Shown here one piece after another: positions 20,389-29,990 of a stretch of 64,000 nt of DNA (within the stretch, counting starts at the first letter, position 1; every line of letters begins with the position of its first letter). Position numbers and translations under genes: made by a program. Source of the stretch: Pararge aegeria (lineage: Eukaryota; Arthropoda; Insecta; Lepidoptera; Nymphalidae); NCBI RefSeq assembly GCF_905163445.1, contig NC_053184.1:14508001-14572000 (forward strand), in the 5' to 3' direction. The notes under the pieces are model-generated. The model was not told where the DNA came from, did not search any database, and worked only from the letters and a program-made list of their open reading frames with translations.

Positions 20389-20659
20389 CGAGACGGCCGA
20401 TTGGCGCAGTGGGCAGCGACCCCGCTTTCTGAGCCAAGGCCGTGGGTTCGATTCCCACAACTGGACAATGTTCGTGTGATGAACATGAATGTTTTTCAGT
20501 GTCTGGGTATTTATCTATATATTATAAGTATTTACGTATATTATTCATATAATTATTCATCAGTCATCTTAGTACCCATAACACAAGCTACGCTTACTTT
20601 GGGGCTAGATGGCGATGTGTGTATTGTCGTAGTTTATTTATTTATTTATAAAAAAAAAA
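20389..20659 (+). mobile_element. SINE-A, full length, inserted in SINE-B
   Basis: Head gacggccgattggcgcagtg carries box A (TGGCGCAGTGG); box B is ggttcgattcc near 20445. The body is complete and the end reads 'tattgtcgtagtttattta' plus a TTTATAAAAAA tail. The junctions fall in the SINE-B word atctt|agactgc, with 'ctt' on both sides as a minimal target duplication. This is one of the best-preserved SINE-A copies here. Confidence 0.95.
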
Positions 20660-20722
20660 CTTAGACTGCATCATCACTAAACATCAAGTGAGATTGCAGT
20701 CAAGGGCTAACTTGTAGTGAAA
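20660..20722 (+). mobile_element. SINE-B, 3' part after the SINE-A insertion
   Basis: 'cttagactgcatcatcacta', 'aacatcaagtgagattgcag' and 'tcaagggctaacttgta' are the SINE-B 3' end that continues the copy broken at 20388. Confidence 0.9.
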
Positions 20723-20837
20723 TAAAAAAGAAATGAGATTTTAGCGATCACTTTATTTCATCTTTTACCTTGAAGAAAGAGTACGAGGGTGTGTTTTCTG
20801 GCTCAGAACAATGAGTGTTTATACTGAAGTTGTTTCC

Positions 20838-20945
20838 ATGTGGTCTAGTTTATCTTAATTTACCATCCTTCCGGCAAAGCAAAGCCGCTAAGAGGTAAGA
20901 GTACCGGTACGATGCTTCGAAGAACAATCTCAGCCTTTGGTTTCC
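20838..20945 (+). mobile_element. SINE-B body fragment, diverged
   Basis: 'atgtggtctagttt', 'accggtacgatgcttcgaag' and neighbouring words follow the central SINE-B body. Both ends are missing. Confidence 0.55.
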
Positions 20946-21450
20946 CTTATTATCACTTACATGTTATAATATTGTTAAAGCCCGCCATCTCTCATTGGGG
21001 CCGCACGGTGTGCCTATTCTCTATAAACCTTTCCAGCGATATAGTAATATGCTAATGATAACGAACCTGCTTTAATAAATAAAAAAAAGCTTTTCTAACA
21101 TTTCCCTCTAACTTCCTGATTTACATAAAACCTCTACACCATTCTATGCGATACCTTCCTAACACATAAATAAAACAACGATAAGAATCACAGTTGAAAA
21201 TAATTATAATTGTTTAATTTCAATTGCGAAGTCTCAACAGTAAATCAGTACTGAGTAATTGCTTGGAAAACCCATTTGCATAGTAACATTTAATTATAAG
21301 AATATAACTCAGATTTATTCCGACATATTGTTTAACGCCCAGAATTAAAAACATACAGAAACCTTGTACACGACTCATGAAGCATCTAAAACCACTCCAT
21401 AAAAATTAATACGTATTGCATAGGTATTCAGATGATAATCCTATCCCAGA
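20946..21450. other. No feature recognised
   Basis: No supportable gene or repeat. Confidence 0.45.
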
Positions 21451-21743
21451 TCCCTACTAATATTATAAATGTGAATGTAAGTTTGTTTGTTACGCTTACA
21501 TGCAAAAACTAGTAAACATCGTCACGAAACTTTGTACACATATTCCTGAAGGTTTAAGAAGTAATATAGGATACTTTTTATCCCGAAATAAAGCTCAGTT
21601 CTCTTGCGAGAGGGGACGAAAGTGTTTGACGATTTTACACCAGGCTTAGCTATCCTAAATACATAAAGTGCTGCCACATTTATGAGGCAAATGTCTTTCG
21701 AAAAACAAAAACAAAAGCGGACGAAGTCGCGGGCAACAGCTAG
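21451..21743 (+). mobile_element. Non-autonomous Helitron, complete ends
   Basis: It begins A|TCCCTACTAATATTATAAAT and ends gggcaacagCTAG|T, the expected TC...CTAG structure between A and T. A subterminal hairpin is visible in gcggacgaagtcgcgggc shortly before the end. The interior includes 'ggatactttttatcccgaaa'. It has no open frame, so it depends on an autonomous Helitron in trans. Related 5' or 3' remnants occur at 13803, 16500, 30841 and 33140. Confidence 0.9.
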
Positions 21744-21907
21744 TAATTAATATTAATGTTCACACTTTGCGCGAAAGACATAATTGTCAGTTTTAAGTAA
21801 AAAGATATAAGATGAAAATGAAAGTCCACTATTTCGGATAAATCTAAATACAGTTTATAAATGATTTTTCTGGACGTTTCCCCACCCGTGTGTGAGTTCA
21901 GTTAACA

Positions 21908-22074
21908 CAAGTTCGACAAGAGCTAAACACACAGTCTGGCCACAGCGAGAACTGTTCAAATACACCTAACGCCCGTTCGCTTTCCAATTAAGCTCGGAAA
22001 CTGTTTGTGATCTGCACAGGTATCATACCTGCTCCTTTGACGTCCACTCATATTGCCTTAGCGAAGGCATTGAT
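21908..22074 (+). repeat. R1 repeat, copy 1
   Basis: An unclassified repeat with copies at 22275-22421 (+) and 29160-29350 (-). Shared words: 'acacacagtctggccaca', 'gagaactgt.caaatacacc', 'cgttcgctttccaattaa', 'gctcggaaact' and 'tgcacaggtatc'. No tRNA-like boxes or frame are seen. The right end abuts the MITE-like segment at 22075. Confidence 0.75.
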
Positions 22075-22260
22075 TTTTCTTAAATATAGTTCAACGGGTA
22101 CATACCACGATAATATTCCGTGTGACCACGGATTCCGGATGTTTCCGTGTTATTACGTATATCCCGTCGTGACCACGATCCATGCAACTGCGTCGAAATA
22201 TCGACAAATCCAAAATCAATATTATCGTGGTATGTACCACGATAATATTGATTGTAGTAT
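22075..22260. mobile_element. MITE related to 11399-11510, rearranged, with perfect hairpin
   Basis: The left arm (22075-22117) matches the 11399 element: 'cttaaatatagttcaacggg' then 'tacataccacgataatatt'. The expected opposite arm is replaced by a perfect palindrome: 22214-22232 and 22235-22253 are exact 19-bp reverse complements with a 2-nt loop, built from the same accacgataatatt sequence. Confidence 0.75.
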
Positions 22261-22274
22261 TTTTTGTATTTTTT

Positions 22275-22421
22275 CAGAAGTTCTGCAAAAGCTAAACACC
22301 ACAGCCCATAGCAAGAAATGTTCAAAAGAATCTCACGCTCGTTCGATTTCCAATTAAGCTCAGAAACTATTTCTTATCTGTGTAGATATGATATCATTTT
22401 GCCTTTGGCCTTCGTACTGAT
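22275..22421 (+). repeat. R1 repeat, copy 2
   Basis: 'agctaaacaccacagccc', 'cgctcgttcgatttccaat', 'taagctcagaaact' and 'gtgtagatatgat' align in order with copy 1. The two direct copies flank the MITE segment, so either the MITE landed between two copies or the group was duplicated. Confidence 0.7.
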
Positions 22422-23771
22422 ACAAGCAGTTACTCACTTCTATATCCGCGTAGAACTTAAATTTTTCGTTATATTCGGTAAGGTTAAGTCTCCCTTGTCT
22501 CTAAGTCAATTTCAATTATTTAAAGAATGAGCTTGACATCTTAGGACAAATTAGGCAAACTATAAAATAGGAAAATACCAGTTGCGAAAAGACCTATATA
22601 CCTTCTTTTTTTCCTAAATTATCCACCAGGCCTAATTTCAAACTTTTAAAACCAAATAAATGGAGATATAAACATAAATACGTGATCAAAGTATAACCAT
22701 GCTGTGCTTTGAAAAAGCAGTACAAAAGTCTGTATAGACAAAAGAAGAAGATATATTTTCCAGTGATCTTCTTAACTTCGGTTAAAATGGTCCAGTAAAG
22801 AACACCCCTAAAAAGATTTTCCTTCAATTCCTAAGCAAATTACACTAATACATTGTTTCTGAGTTAAACTAATTAGATATTATCTCAAGTGCCTAGTTGT
22901 TTAAGTATTGTTGGTATCTTAAAAGCAGTCAAACATATTACATTTGTAAAGTTTTATAGCTATGATTAGATTTTTCATAAAACGTATTGTCTTATTCGAT
23001 GAGTCATAAATCTACCGAATATAATCGGTTCAGTTTTTCAGCGGTAAAAAGATTATTTTTTTATTTTGGATATAAATCAATATCTATATCAGAGCATACC
23101 TACGATCGATTAAAATCTTTGTTTATCTGTATAAAAATTGTATCGAAATAAAGTTTAAGGTATTATTTCAAAAAGCAGACGGTTTTATGTGTGGTTAAAA
23201 TTTAGTATCTACATTTTTATGATCTCTGCCTGGGTTGTTTAGTACCACTATAGTACGTGCGAGTTCAGACTTCTGAACTACTGTTTTCTTTGCGAAGAGA
23301 AACGGTATCTTCACGTCAGTTTATGATGAAATTATTTGTTTGTTTTGTTTGAGCACGTAGTACCTGTGAGTCTGTTATAGGATTACTTTATAATAGGATT
23401 TTAACATTTACTTCACTATCTATATTGGATGCTGTTAAAAGTTAAATAACTCTGTATTCGTTGCAATTAATTTGATTTTCATCCTTTTCTCAACACCTTA
23501 AAGTAGGCTTATTTACTACTGCTTCTTAATATATTTATAAATAATTACTAAAATCTAATTAGAATTTCTTGATATGTGGAGTAGCAAAATAATCATAGAT
23601 ATAATTTTTATTATGTTACTTTTCTCTCTAACTATATCTACTTAGTGTGTACTATCATTGTTTTCTTTCATTATTTCTTTGGAATTTGTTGCAATAAAAG
23701 TTATTATTTATGTCGATCATCTAAGGTGCTTACTTCCCAATCTTCAGATAGAAGTTCTATTAGCTGCCTAA
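22422..23771. other. Long stretch without recognisable features
   Basis: AT-rich sequence with short frames only. No TE or SINE signature was found over about 1.3 kb. Confidence 0.5.
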
Positions 23772-23990
23772 CGAATAAAGTTCAAAATTCTAAATTCAAA
23801 TGTATTTTATTCTTTTAAACCTATAACATGCACTTATGAAATGTTCATACATACTTATATGTGACGATTATGATGAGGCAGTAGTGATTCCTACATTCAT
23901 TTACTTAAAACTTAAACTAGAAGGGTTCCAAACGCACCCTGTTCTTGAAATAGCCCACAATAAACTTAGCCAGGGTGAAGTGTTTTAGTT
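23772..23990 (-). mobile_element. LINE-K 3' end
   Basis: The plus strand begins with the reverse complement of the tail ('caaaattctaaattcaaatg'), then 'atgcacttatgaaatgttca' and 'gaagggttccaaacgcaccc'. On the minus strand these are the final part of the LINE-K 3' UTR and its TTTGAATTT-type tail. Confidence 0.7.
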
Positions 23991-24682
23991 GATAATTTAC
24001 GATTAATTGTGTTATAAATTTTTAATTTATTTGTCCGACTAATAAATACCGATAATATAAACTGTATGAATATGAATTCCGACCTGTGGTTACAATGAAT
24101 ATAACCAATTTTTAACATCGCTTTTAAATAGTTGATACTATAAAGTTTTTAACCTATTTCCAAGCGGGCTGCTGCAAACAAAATAAATTCTTGTAAGATA
24201 TAACCTAGTCTGGAGCGAAAACTGCTGCAATAAATTAGCCCCAAGACCCCGACGACGTGGATTAACTTAATCTGCATCCAAAAGTAAACTGGAAAGGTTT
24301 TCTGCAATTTACAGCATTTAGTTCAGGAGTAAAAGGAAAAAGAACATATTATATCGTTTTCAAATATGTTTTCTTGGCTCCCTTTTTTAAAATTCTTAAA
24401 TACCCAAATAAGTAGAACCAACCCAACCTAAGTAAAAGTACTAGTAGACTCCATATACAAGTAGAGTAATTCCACGCGATTTCTCTTTCTTAAATATTGA
24501 AACTGTCAAATATTGACAACACATTTACTACAAAATATTTAAAAAAAACTTCAAATGTTAAAGTATTTTTAACGGTTACACTAAGTTGGCGGTATTGGCT
24601 CGATAAAGCATCATCTTAGGGTGACTGGAAATATTGTTGCAGAGCAAAGCTTTCCATTGTATTCCTGATATAAAGATGTTTG
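23991..24682. other. No feature recognised
   Basis: No supportable gene or repeat. Confidence 0.45.
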
Positions 24683-24869
24683 GATCATCATCATTATCAT
24701 ATCAACCCATTCCCGGCCCACTGCAGGGCACGGGTCTCCTCCCACAATGAGAAGGGATAAAGGCTGTAGTTTACCACGCTGGCCCAGCACGGATTGGTGG
24801 ACTCCAAACACCTTTGAGAAAATTTTGGAGAACTCAGGCATGCAGGTTTCCTCACGATGTTTTCCTTCG
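24683..24869 (-). mobile_element. SINE-C, 3' part, split by RTE-1
   Basis: From the ATG-type tail (catcatcattatcat on the plus strand) through 'caacccattcccggccca', 'cagggcacgggtctcctccc', 'ccacgctggcccagcac' and 'cctcacgatgttttcc'. The copy breaks at the RTE-1 target site and resumes at 27200. Confidence 0.92.
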
Positions 24870-25054
24870 CAGTTGAAACAAATAAATAAATAAAATAAAA
24901 TAAAAAAGCCATTTATTCTACTACCAATAAATATAGAAATACATATTACATTTATTCACATAATTAAGCTACATAACATAATTAAATTTATACATATTTT
25001 AACAAATTACATATTTAATTTTATTACATTTATTTAATAGCTAGTCTCCAATTC

Positions 25055-26656
25055 TTATTTGTTTTGTTGTGTTGTGGTAGAAGTCGCCTCTCTGGCGTAG
25101 GCCTCCCCCAGCTCTCTCCATTCCCTTCTTTCCTTAGCATTTCTCATCCACAAAGGTCCACAAACTTGAGTAAAAACGTCCGCCCAGCGTTTCCTTGGTC
25201 TTCCTCTTTTCCTTTTCTTATTCCGTGGCAGCCACTCTGTCAATATTTTCGTCCATGAAATGGTATTTGCTCTGCAAACATGACCTGCCCATTTCCATTT
25301 TAGCAATATAACTTGCCTCAGGGCGTCGCTAACACCCGTTCTTTTCCTGAGTTTTTGGTTATTTAGCCTGTCTGACAACTTTACCCCCAGCATGCTCCTT
25401 TCCATTTTCCTTTGGCATACCGCAATTTTCTCCTCATCCGCTTTTCTAAGTGTCCATGTTTGGCATCCATAAATTAAGCATGGGAGAATCGTTACATCGT
25501 ATAACCTGGCTTTTATGCTGATAATAATATCTTTGTTCTTCATTACCTCCTTCAAACTCCAGTATTTCTTCCATGCTAGGGCAATCCGTCTCTGAAGCTC
25601 TTTCCCCATTCGGTCTTCGAATGATGTCAACTGGCCAAGGTATATGTATTCGTTTACAAATTCTATTTCTTCATTTTCTACTATTATTTTTCGTTGTTTG
25701 TCACTGTTTGTTATTATTTTAGTTTTATCTTTATTGAGAAACAGGCCTACTTTCTTGCTTTCTTGCGCTAATTGAGTAATCATATCATTTAAAGTCTTTG
25801 GACACTCAGCAAAAATTACAATATCATCTGCGAAACGTAGATGGCTGAGGTACTCTCCGCTTATGTTGATTCCCTTGTTAGACCAATCTATCTCTCTAAA
25901 TACCATTTCCATTACAGCAGAGAATATTTTTGGTGAGAGCGGATCGCCCTGTCTTACTCCTTTTTCTATAAAAAATTCTGGACCTACGTTTTCTAATTTA
26001 ATTTTTGCTGAACTTTTGCTATAAATACTGTTAAGTACTTCAATGTAACCGGAGCCTACTCCTTGTTGTTTAAGTGATTTCCATATTTTTGAATGTTCTA
26101 TCGTATCAAATGCTTTCCTAAAGTCAATAAAACATATGTACACAGTAATTCCATATTCTATACTCTTTTCTATTATTTGGTTAAGCGCATGAATATGATC
26201 TGTCGTAGCGTACCCTTTCCGAAATCCTGCTTGTTCACGAGGTTGGTTTTCCTCCAAGGGTTTTGTTACTCGGTTTAGCATTATTTTTGAGAACACTTTG
26301 TACAAGTTTGTCATTAGACTTATAGGTCTATAGTTTGACAAATCCCTCCTGTCCCCTTTTTTGTAAAGGAGGATCGTAGTGGATTTTGACCATTGCTCCG
26401 GTGCTTTTCCTGTCTTCAAGATGTTGTCGAACAGTATTTTTAATGTCGTTTTTAAGGGTTCACAGAGTGACTTTAAAAGTTCGTTTGTTATATTGTCTTC
26501 ACCCGGTGTTTTATCTGTTTTTAGAGTATTTATCGCATATTCTATTTCTGATAGTAGAACATCAGGTGTGTCAGTAGTGCTTATGTTGTTATTTCTGTTT
26601 TCGTTACTAAAACCATTTTTGTGACGAGGAGTCTTACTTTCTTCCGATGCATACAA
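25055..26656 (-). CDS. RTE-type reverse transcriptase (RTE-1 pol, 5'-truncated)
   Basis: The 533-codon frame encodes a non-LTR reverse transcriptase that would copy element RNA at a nicked chromosomal target. Visible motifs in order: LYKKGDRRDLSNYRPISL, QAGFRKGYATTDH, FIDFRKAFDTIEH with a catalytic Asp, GVRQGDPLSPKIF, and the FADDIVIF box with the catalytic Asp pair. The C-terminal thumb and tail follow: YLGQLTS, YGCQTWTLRK, LLKWKWAGHVCR, and RKRGRPRKRWADVF. The first Met is arbitrary: the same frame stays open upstream to about 26930 (KIYEQFIEKSGAIRKANKVL). The apurinic-type endonuclease expected at the N-terminus is missing, so it is unlikely to be autonomous. The intact core suggests a fairly recent insertion. 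Confidence 0.93.
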   Translation of the reverse strand: MYASEESKTPRHKNGFSNENRNNNISTTDTPDVLLSEIEYAINTLKTDKTPGEDNITNELLKSLCEPLKTTLKILFDNILKTGKAPEQWSKSTTILLYKKGDRRDLSNYRPISLMTNLYKVFSKIMLNRVTKPLEENQPREQAGFRKGYATTDHIHALNQIIEKSIEYGITVYICFIDFRKAFDTIEHSKIWKSLKQQGVGSGYIEVLNSIYSKSSAKIKLENVGPEFFIEKGVRQGDPLSPKIFSAVMEMVFREIDWSNKGINISGEYLSHLRFADDIVIFAECPKTLNDMITQLAQESKKVGLFLNKDKTKIITNSDKQRKIIVENEEIEFVNEYIYLGQLTSFEDRMGKELQRRIALAWKKYWSLKEVMKNKDIIISIKARLYDVTILPCLIYGCQTWTLRKADEEKIAVCQRKMERSMLGVKLSDRLNNQKLRKRTGVSDALRQVILLKWKWAGHVCRANTISWTKILTEWLPRNKKRKRGRPRKRWADVFTQVCGPLWMRNAKERREWRELGEAYAREATSTTTQQNK

Positions 26657-26889
26657 ATTCTTATAGAAGTTGGTTGCTTCCCGTAATATGTCTGGTCGTT
26701 TGATTAATGGTTTTCCTTTTCTGTTATTAATATTCGTTGCCCATACGGTTTTAGTTCTCAGTACTTTATTAGCTTTTCTGATAGCACCAGATTTTTCAAT
26801 GAACTGTTCATAGATCTTTTTCCGATGCAGTTTTTTATCGGCATATATACTTTTATTGATTTCTTTGCTTATTCTTGTTATTTCCTCTT

Positions 26890-27187
26890 TTATTTTTCGT
26901 GTCCTTTTAGTTTTAGTTTGTACATAGCTTTTCTTTTCGTAAGAAGTTGAGAAGTGTGTTTACTCGTCTGTAGTGGTTTTTCTGGTTTCATGTTACCGGT
27001 AACCTTAGCAGCGTTCTGTATCTGTTTCACTAATTTATTGTATTGCGTCTGAACATCACTCATCTCTGTTACGGCACTTAGGAAAGTTTCTTCCAAGTTC
27101 TTTCCGTTATGATTTGTAACAGTTAGTACATTTTTTAAATTTCTGTTGGTAGATGCCATTAGTCTTTTTCTTACTTTCTTTATTTTA
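26890..27187 (-). pseudogene. RTE-1 pol upstream segment, out of frame
   Basis: A second open frame covers the region before the reverse-transcriptase core (includes SAVTEMSDVQTQYNKLVKQI and TSQLLTKRKAM). In RTE elements this is the linker between endonuclease and reverse transcriptase. It overlaps the downstream frame, and one indel around 26905-26930 explains the switch. It is open to the 5' junction at 27187 with no endonuclease motif, which confirms truncation. Confidence 0.75.
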
Positions 27188-27199
27188 CAGTTGAAACAA

Positions 27200-27325
27200 G
27201 TGATATTTTAATTAGTTAAAACGCACATAAATTAGAAAAGCTAGAAGTAGGTACGTGCTGGAATATGAACTTGGCGCCGAAAGTGAAGTCGAGCTTCTAG
27301 CCACTGGGCTATCACCGATTCCAAC
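27200..27325 (-). mobile_element. SINE-C, 5' part with tRNA-like head
   Basis: The interrupted SINE-C resumes: 'gtgatattttaattagtt', 'aaaacgcacataa', then the head on the minus strand with box A-like tagcccagtgg near 27300-27310. The box B region is badly eroded ('ggaatatgaac'). Confidence 0.85.
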
Positions 27326-28653
27326 ATAAGTAATAAAATAAATTACAAAATTCTTGTGTTATTAAGTATTATTTACATTGAATGAAACAATGAAAACAAC
27401 AATGAAATCTTAATAAGTATTAAACTTCAGGAATGTTCTCACTATGAAAGAGCAAACAAAGGAATTTAACTTTATTCACTTAATACAGAACGTCACGAAC
27501 CGGCGCAGTCATAAAACAATAATATAATAATGTATGTATTGTTCGCGGCTCGGCTATATCAAGGCATTGTGCGTCGAGAGCCAGGCTGTCTGCCTGAAAT
27601 CTGCTTTGTGAATCCCTTTTCATGGGGACGACGGGCTTAAAACCTCATTTAGCGAGAACTCGACGCCTTTACCGCTTAAGCGTTATGGCCCAAGAAAATC
27701 GTCCCCTAATTTAAATAACTTCGTCGAGTCCTTCACTCCATTGTCTTTGCTTTCAGACACCTCGCGTGCATAAATTATATCTAGACCGATTTATTTTTGT
27801 TTCAAGCATTAAACATCATTGCCTCCTTTTCTATTCGCGGTGATTTAATCGTTCAACCTGCGTCCTGTTAGACTCTGACACTCGATAAATATACACACAT
27901 CACAAGCTCTAAAACTAGTTTATTTAACTCTTTATATCCATTTTCAAGTTATTGAATCCGACTTAAATCACCTTACTATTTATTGTTCGCGATAAGCCTT
28001 TCAGCAATATATGCTCAGGGGATTCTTTCTATCATTTATTCTTTATAATACTTTTTTTTTTAATTTTTAACAATGCTTAAAAATAAAATAAAAAACACTA
28101 TATAAATTTATAAAAATCATTTATCGCCTTTATTATTACGCTTCACCAACAATAGTGTTTAAGCAATATGTATGCTAGTATTTAAATAATAATAATAACT
28201 ACAACTGATAATTTGAAGTTTGCGTCCAGCTTGCGACCAATCACAATTCACAAGTGTTGCTTCGTCGAGATCTGGTCGAACTCAGAACGCAAACTTGAAC
28301 GTAGTTTATGAAGCATGTTGGACCTCCTATCCAAATTTAAAAAAAACTTTGTTTTTTTTTGCTGTTTTAAAAAACCTGCCTTACGAATCACTCGCAGTCG
28401 GTTAAGGGTGTTGGTAGCACTGGTACTTATAAGTAGCTTCTTATTGTGATTAGTATTATTAATAGAAATTTTCTTATTCTCACATGTTTTAATGTTACTT
28501 GCAGTGTTTGTTCGGATGGCATATGCACCTCAATTTTAAAGAACAGAAATCTATATTCAACTAATCGAGCTAAAATCTTGAATACACGTTTAGTTTGCAT
28601 GGCAGTTCATGATAAACTGTATAACGTCGAATACGAATTTCAAAATATTGTTT
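27326..28653. other. Long stretch without recognisable features
   Basis: A weak inverted repeat at about 28216-28238 and 28272-28294 ('agtttgcgt...cgacca') matches at about 18 of 23 positions. No gene or named repeat was recognised. Confidence 0.45.
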
Positions 28654-28706
28654 GTCGTATACTTACACTTAATAAGGTGTAACCTTATTAAGTGTAAGTA
28701 TACGAC
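28654..28706. repeat. Perfect hairpin, 24-bp arms, 5-nt loop
   Basis: 28654-28677 (gtcgtatacttacactt...) is the exact reverse complement of 28683-28706; the loop is tgtaa. A further partial copy, 'acttacactttataagg', follows at 28706-28722. Confidence 0.95.
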
Positions 28707-28784
28707 TTACACTTTATAAGGTCACCCTCACACCCTCCAACATACATGTCTCCAGGACCAGCGGTTTAGGCTTTTTTTCGTGGT

Positions 28785-29012
28785 ATTTCATATTTCATTC
28801 CTTATTTAACTTGAGAAATTACAGAGTTTCATACAAACTTAAGCCCCTATTTAGGCCCCTCGGTGGTAGATTTTCGAAAAATGCTTTATGGTGTGCGTTG
28901 ACGTCATAACAGAAACCTTCTGCCCAAATTCCAATTTTTCTAACCCCAGCGGTTTAGGCTTTGCGATGATTATCCGTCAGTCAGGAATTTGAATTTTATA
29001 TATAGATATTAT
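28785..29012 (+). mobile_element. Non-LTR 3' UTR-like fragment
   Basis: 'gtttcatacaaacttaagcc', 'attttcgaaaaatgcttt', 'gttgacgtcataacag', 'aaccccagcggtttaggct' and 'atccgtcagtcagg', ending in 'tttatatatagat', follow a layout I recall from lepidopteran RTE-like 3' ends. A second member may be at 54490-54662. Assignment is from memory. Confidence 0.45.
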
Positions 29013-29126
29013 TTTATATACAGAGATATAGATTACACAATTGAAATGATATAAAAACTTCTATTGTTAAACCCGTACGTACTCCTCATCTGTTCTATAC
29101 AAAAGCATCGTTTTGTAATATGGCAG

Positions 29127-29192
29127 AGTTTATTGACTTATGCTCTTAAATTATCATTTGCATGAAAATATAAGAGCAATCAATAAACTCGC
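29127..29192. repeat. Inverted repeat with one gap
   Basis: 'gagtttattgacttatgctc' and 'gagcaatcaataaactc' are reverse complements apart from a 3-nt gap. The right arm lies inside the R1 copy at 29160-29350, so the left arm may be an inverted duplicate of its end. Confidence 0.7.
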
Positions 29193-29350
29193 GGAAATAT
29201 GAGAGGGCATGACATCAAAGGGCAAGGATACCTGCACAAAATACTAATATTTTCTGAGGCTAATTTGAAAGCGACCGGCCGCTCGGTGTATTTGCACAGT
29301 TCTCACCACCGCAATGTGGCCAGACTGTGTGTTTCAACACTTGTCCAACG
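29160..29350 (-). repeat. R1 repeat, copy 3
   Basis: On the minus strand: 'acacacagtctggccaca', 'gagaactgtgcaaatacac', 'gcggccggtcgctttcaaat', 'tgcaggtatccttgccctt' and 'gatgtcatgccctctcata'. This is the longest and cleanest R1 copy. Confidence 0.75.
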
Positions 29351-29881
29351 TACATAAAATAATTTTACAATTAAAATAATAACATGGAAATTAAGCTTAA
29401 TTTTCTAAAATGAATTTTTTTTAAGTTTCATTCTGTCATCTCTTGAAGATAACCCGGTTTTGGAGCGAAACGTGCATAGAGGGTGAGGGTACATTGCTGA
29501 AGATCTGTTTGGTATGGAGTATAAGGATTGAAGAAATTATAAATAACACCATACAGATTCTCCTGCTTTTCGCGGAGTAGGAATACCAAATTAAGCTGTA
29601 ATTTCATATCATAGATTTCCGCGAAGTAATGCCTGCTTCTATCCAAAAATAATAATTTTACATTTACATATAAAATAATTTTAGATACATTCTTTTTATT
29701 CTTGTTTAGTTATCAGATGATGATCAGTAATAAGTACCCTCTCGAGGCTACCCATCCAGTATTCAGCTTGAGTTATCGAGCAGGCTGTTAACGTCCGATT
29801 GCTGGACCCAGGCCTTTTCTTTCATGAGAGTATTGCCTACCAAGCTGTTTGAAATATTTATCATAACTGTCAGGGGATAAT
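29351..29881. other. No feature recognised
   Basis: No supportable gene or repeat. Confidence 0.4.
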
Positions 29882-29990
29882 TATAACCGGGACCGACGGC
29901 TTAACGTGCTCTTCGAGGCACGAGTAGGACAACGCCGATTCCATTAACAGGCTCTTACCGAAAATTACTTGACAGAAAACCTCAATAGGT
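29882..29990 (-). mobile_element. SINE-E-like fragment
   Basis: 'accgggaccgacggcttaac', 'gtgctcttcgaggcacgag' and 'aggctcttaccgaaaatta' match the core I recall for the SINE-E type. Both ends are missing. Orientation is inferred by analogy with the copy at 6137-6404. Confidence 0.45.

Larger units (their letters stand above)
24882..27187 (-). mobile_element. RTE-1 non-LTR retrotransposon, 5'-truncated, with 12-bp TSD
   Basis: The element lies on the minus strand between two exact copies of cagttgaaacaa (24870-24881 and 27188-27199), its target-site duplication. The 3' end on the plus strand starts with a short AAATA/AAAT repeat tail at 24882. The 5' end is cut inside the coding region: the frame stays open to the junction and the endonuclease domain is absent, the usual outcome of incomplete reverse transcription. 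The host sequence is a SINE-C copy. The main reading frame is still open except for one frameshift near 26905-26930. Confidence 0.93.

Noticed and set aside
22007..22357. 116-codon and opposite-strand 81-codon frames with YYRGTYHDNI repeats
   Set aside because: The repeated peptide is the translation of the MITE arm and its palindrome on both strands, not a protein.
25064..25258. Plus-strand frames across 25.0-26.6 kb
   Set aside because: They are antisense shadows of the RTE-1 reverse transcriptase, which has all the family motifs.
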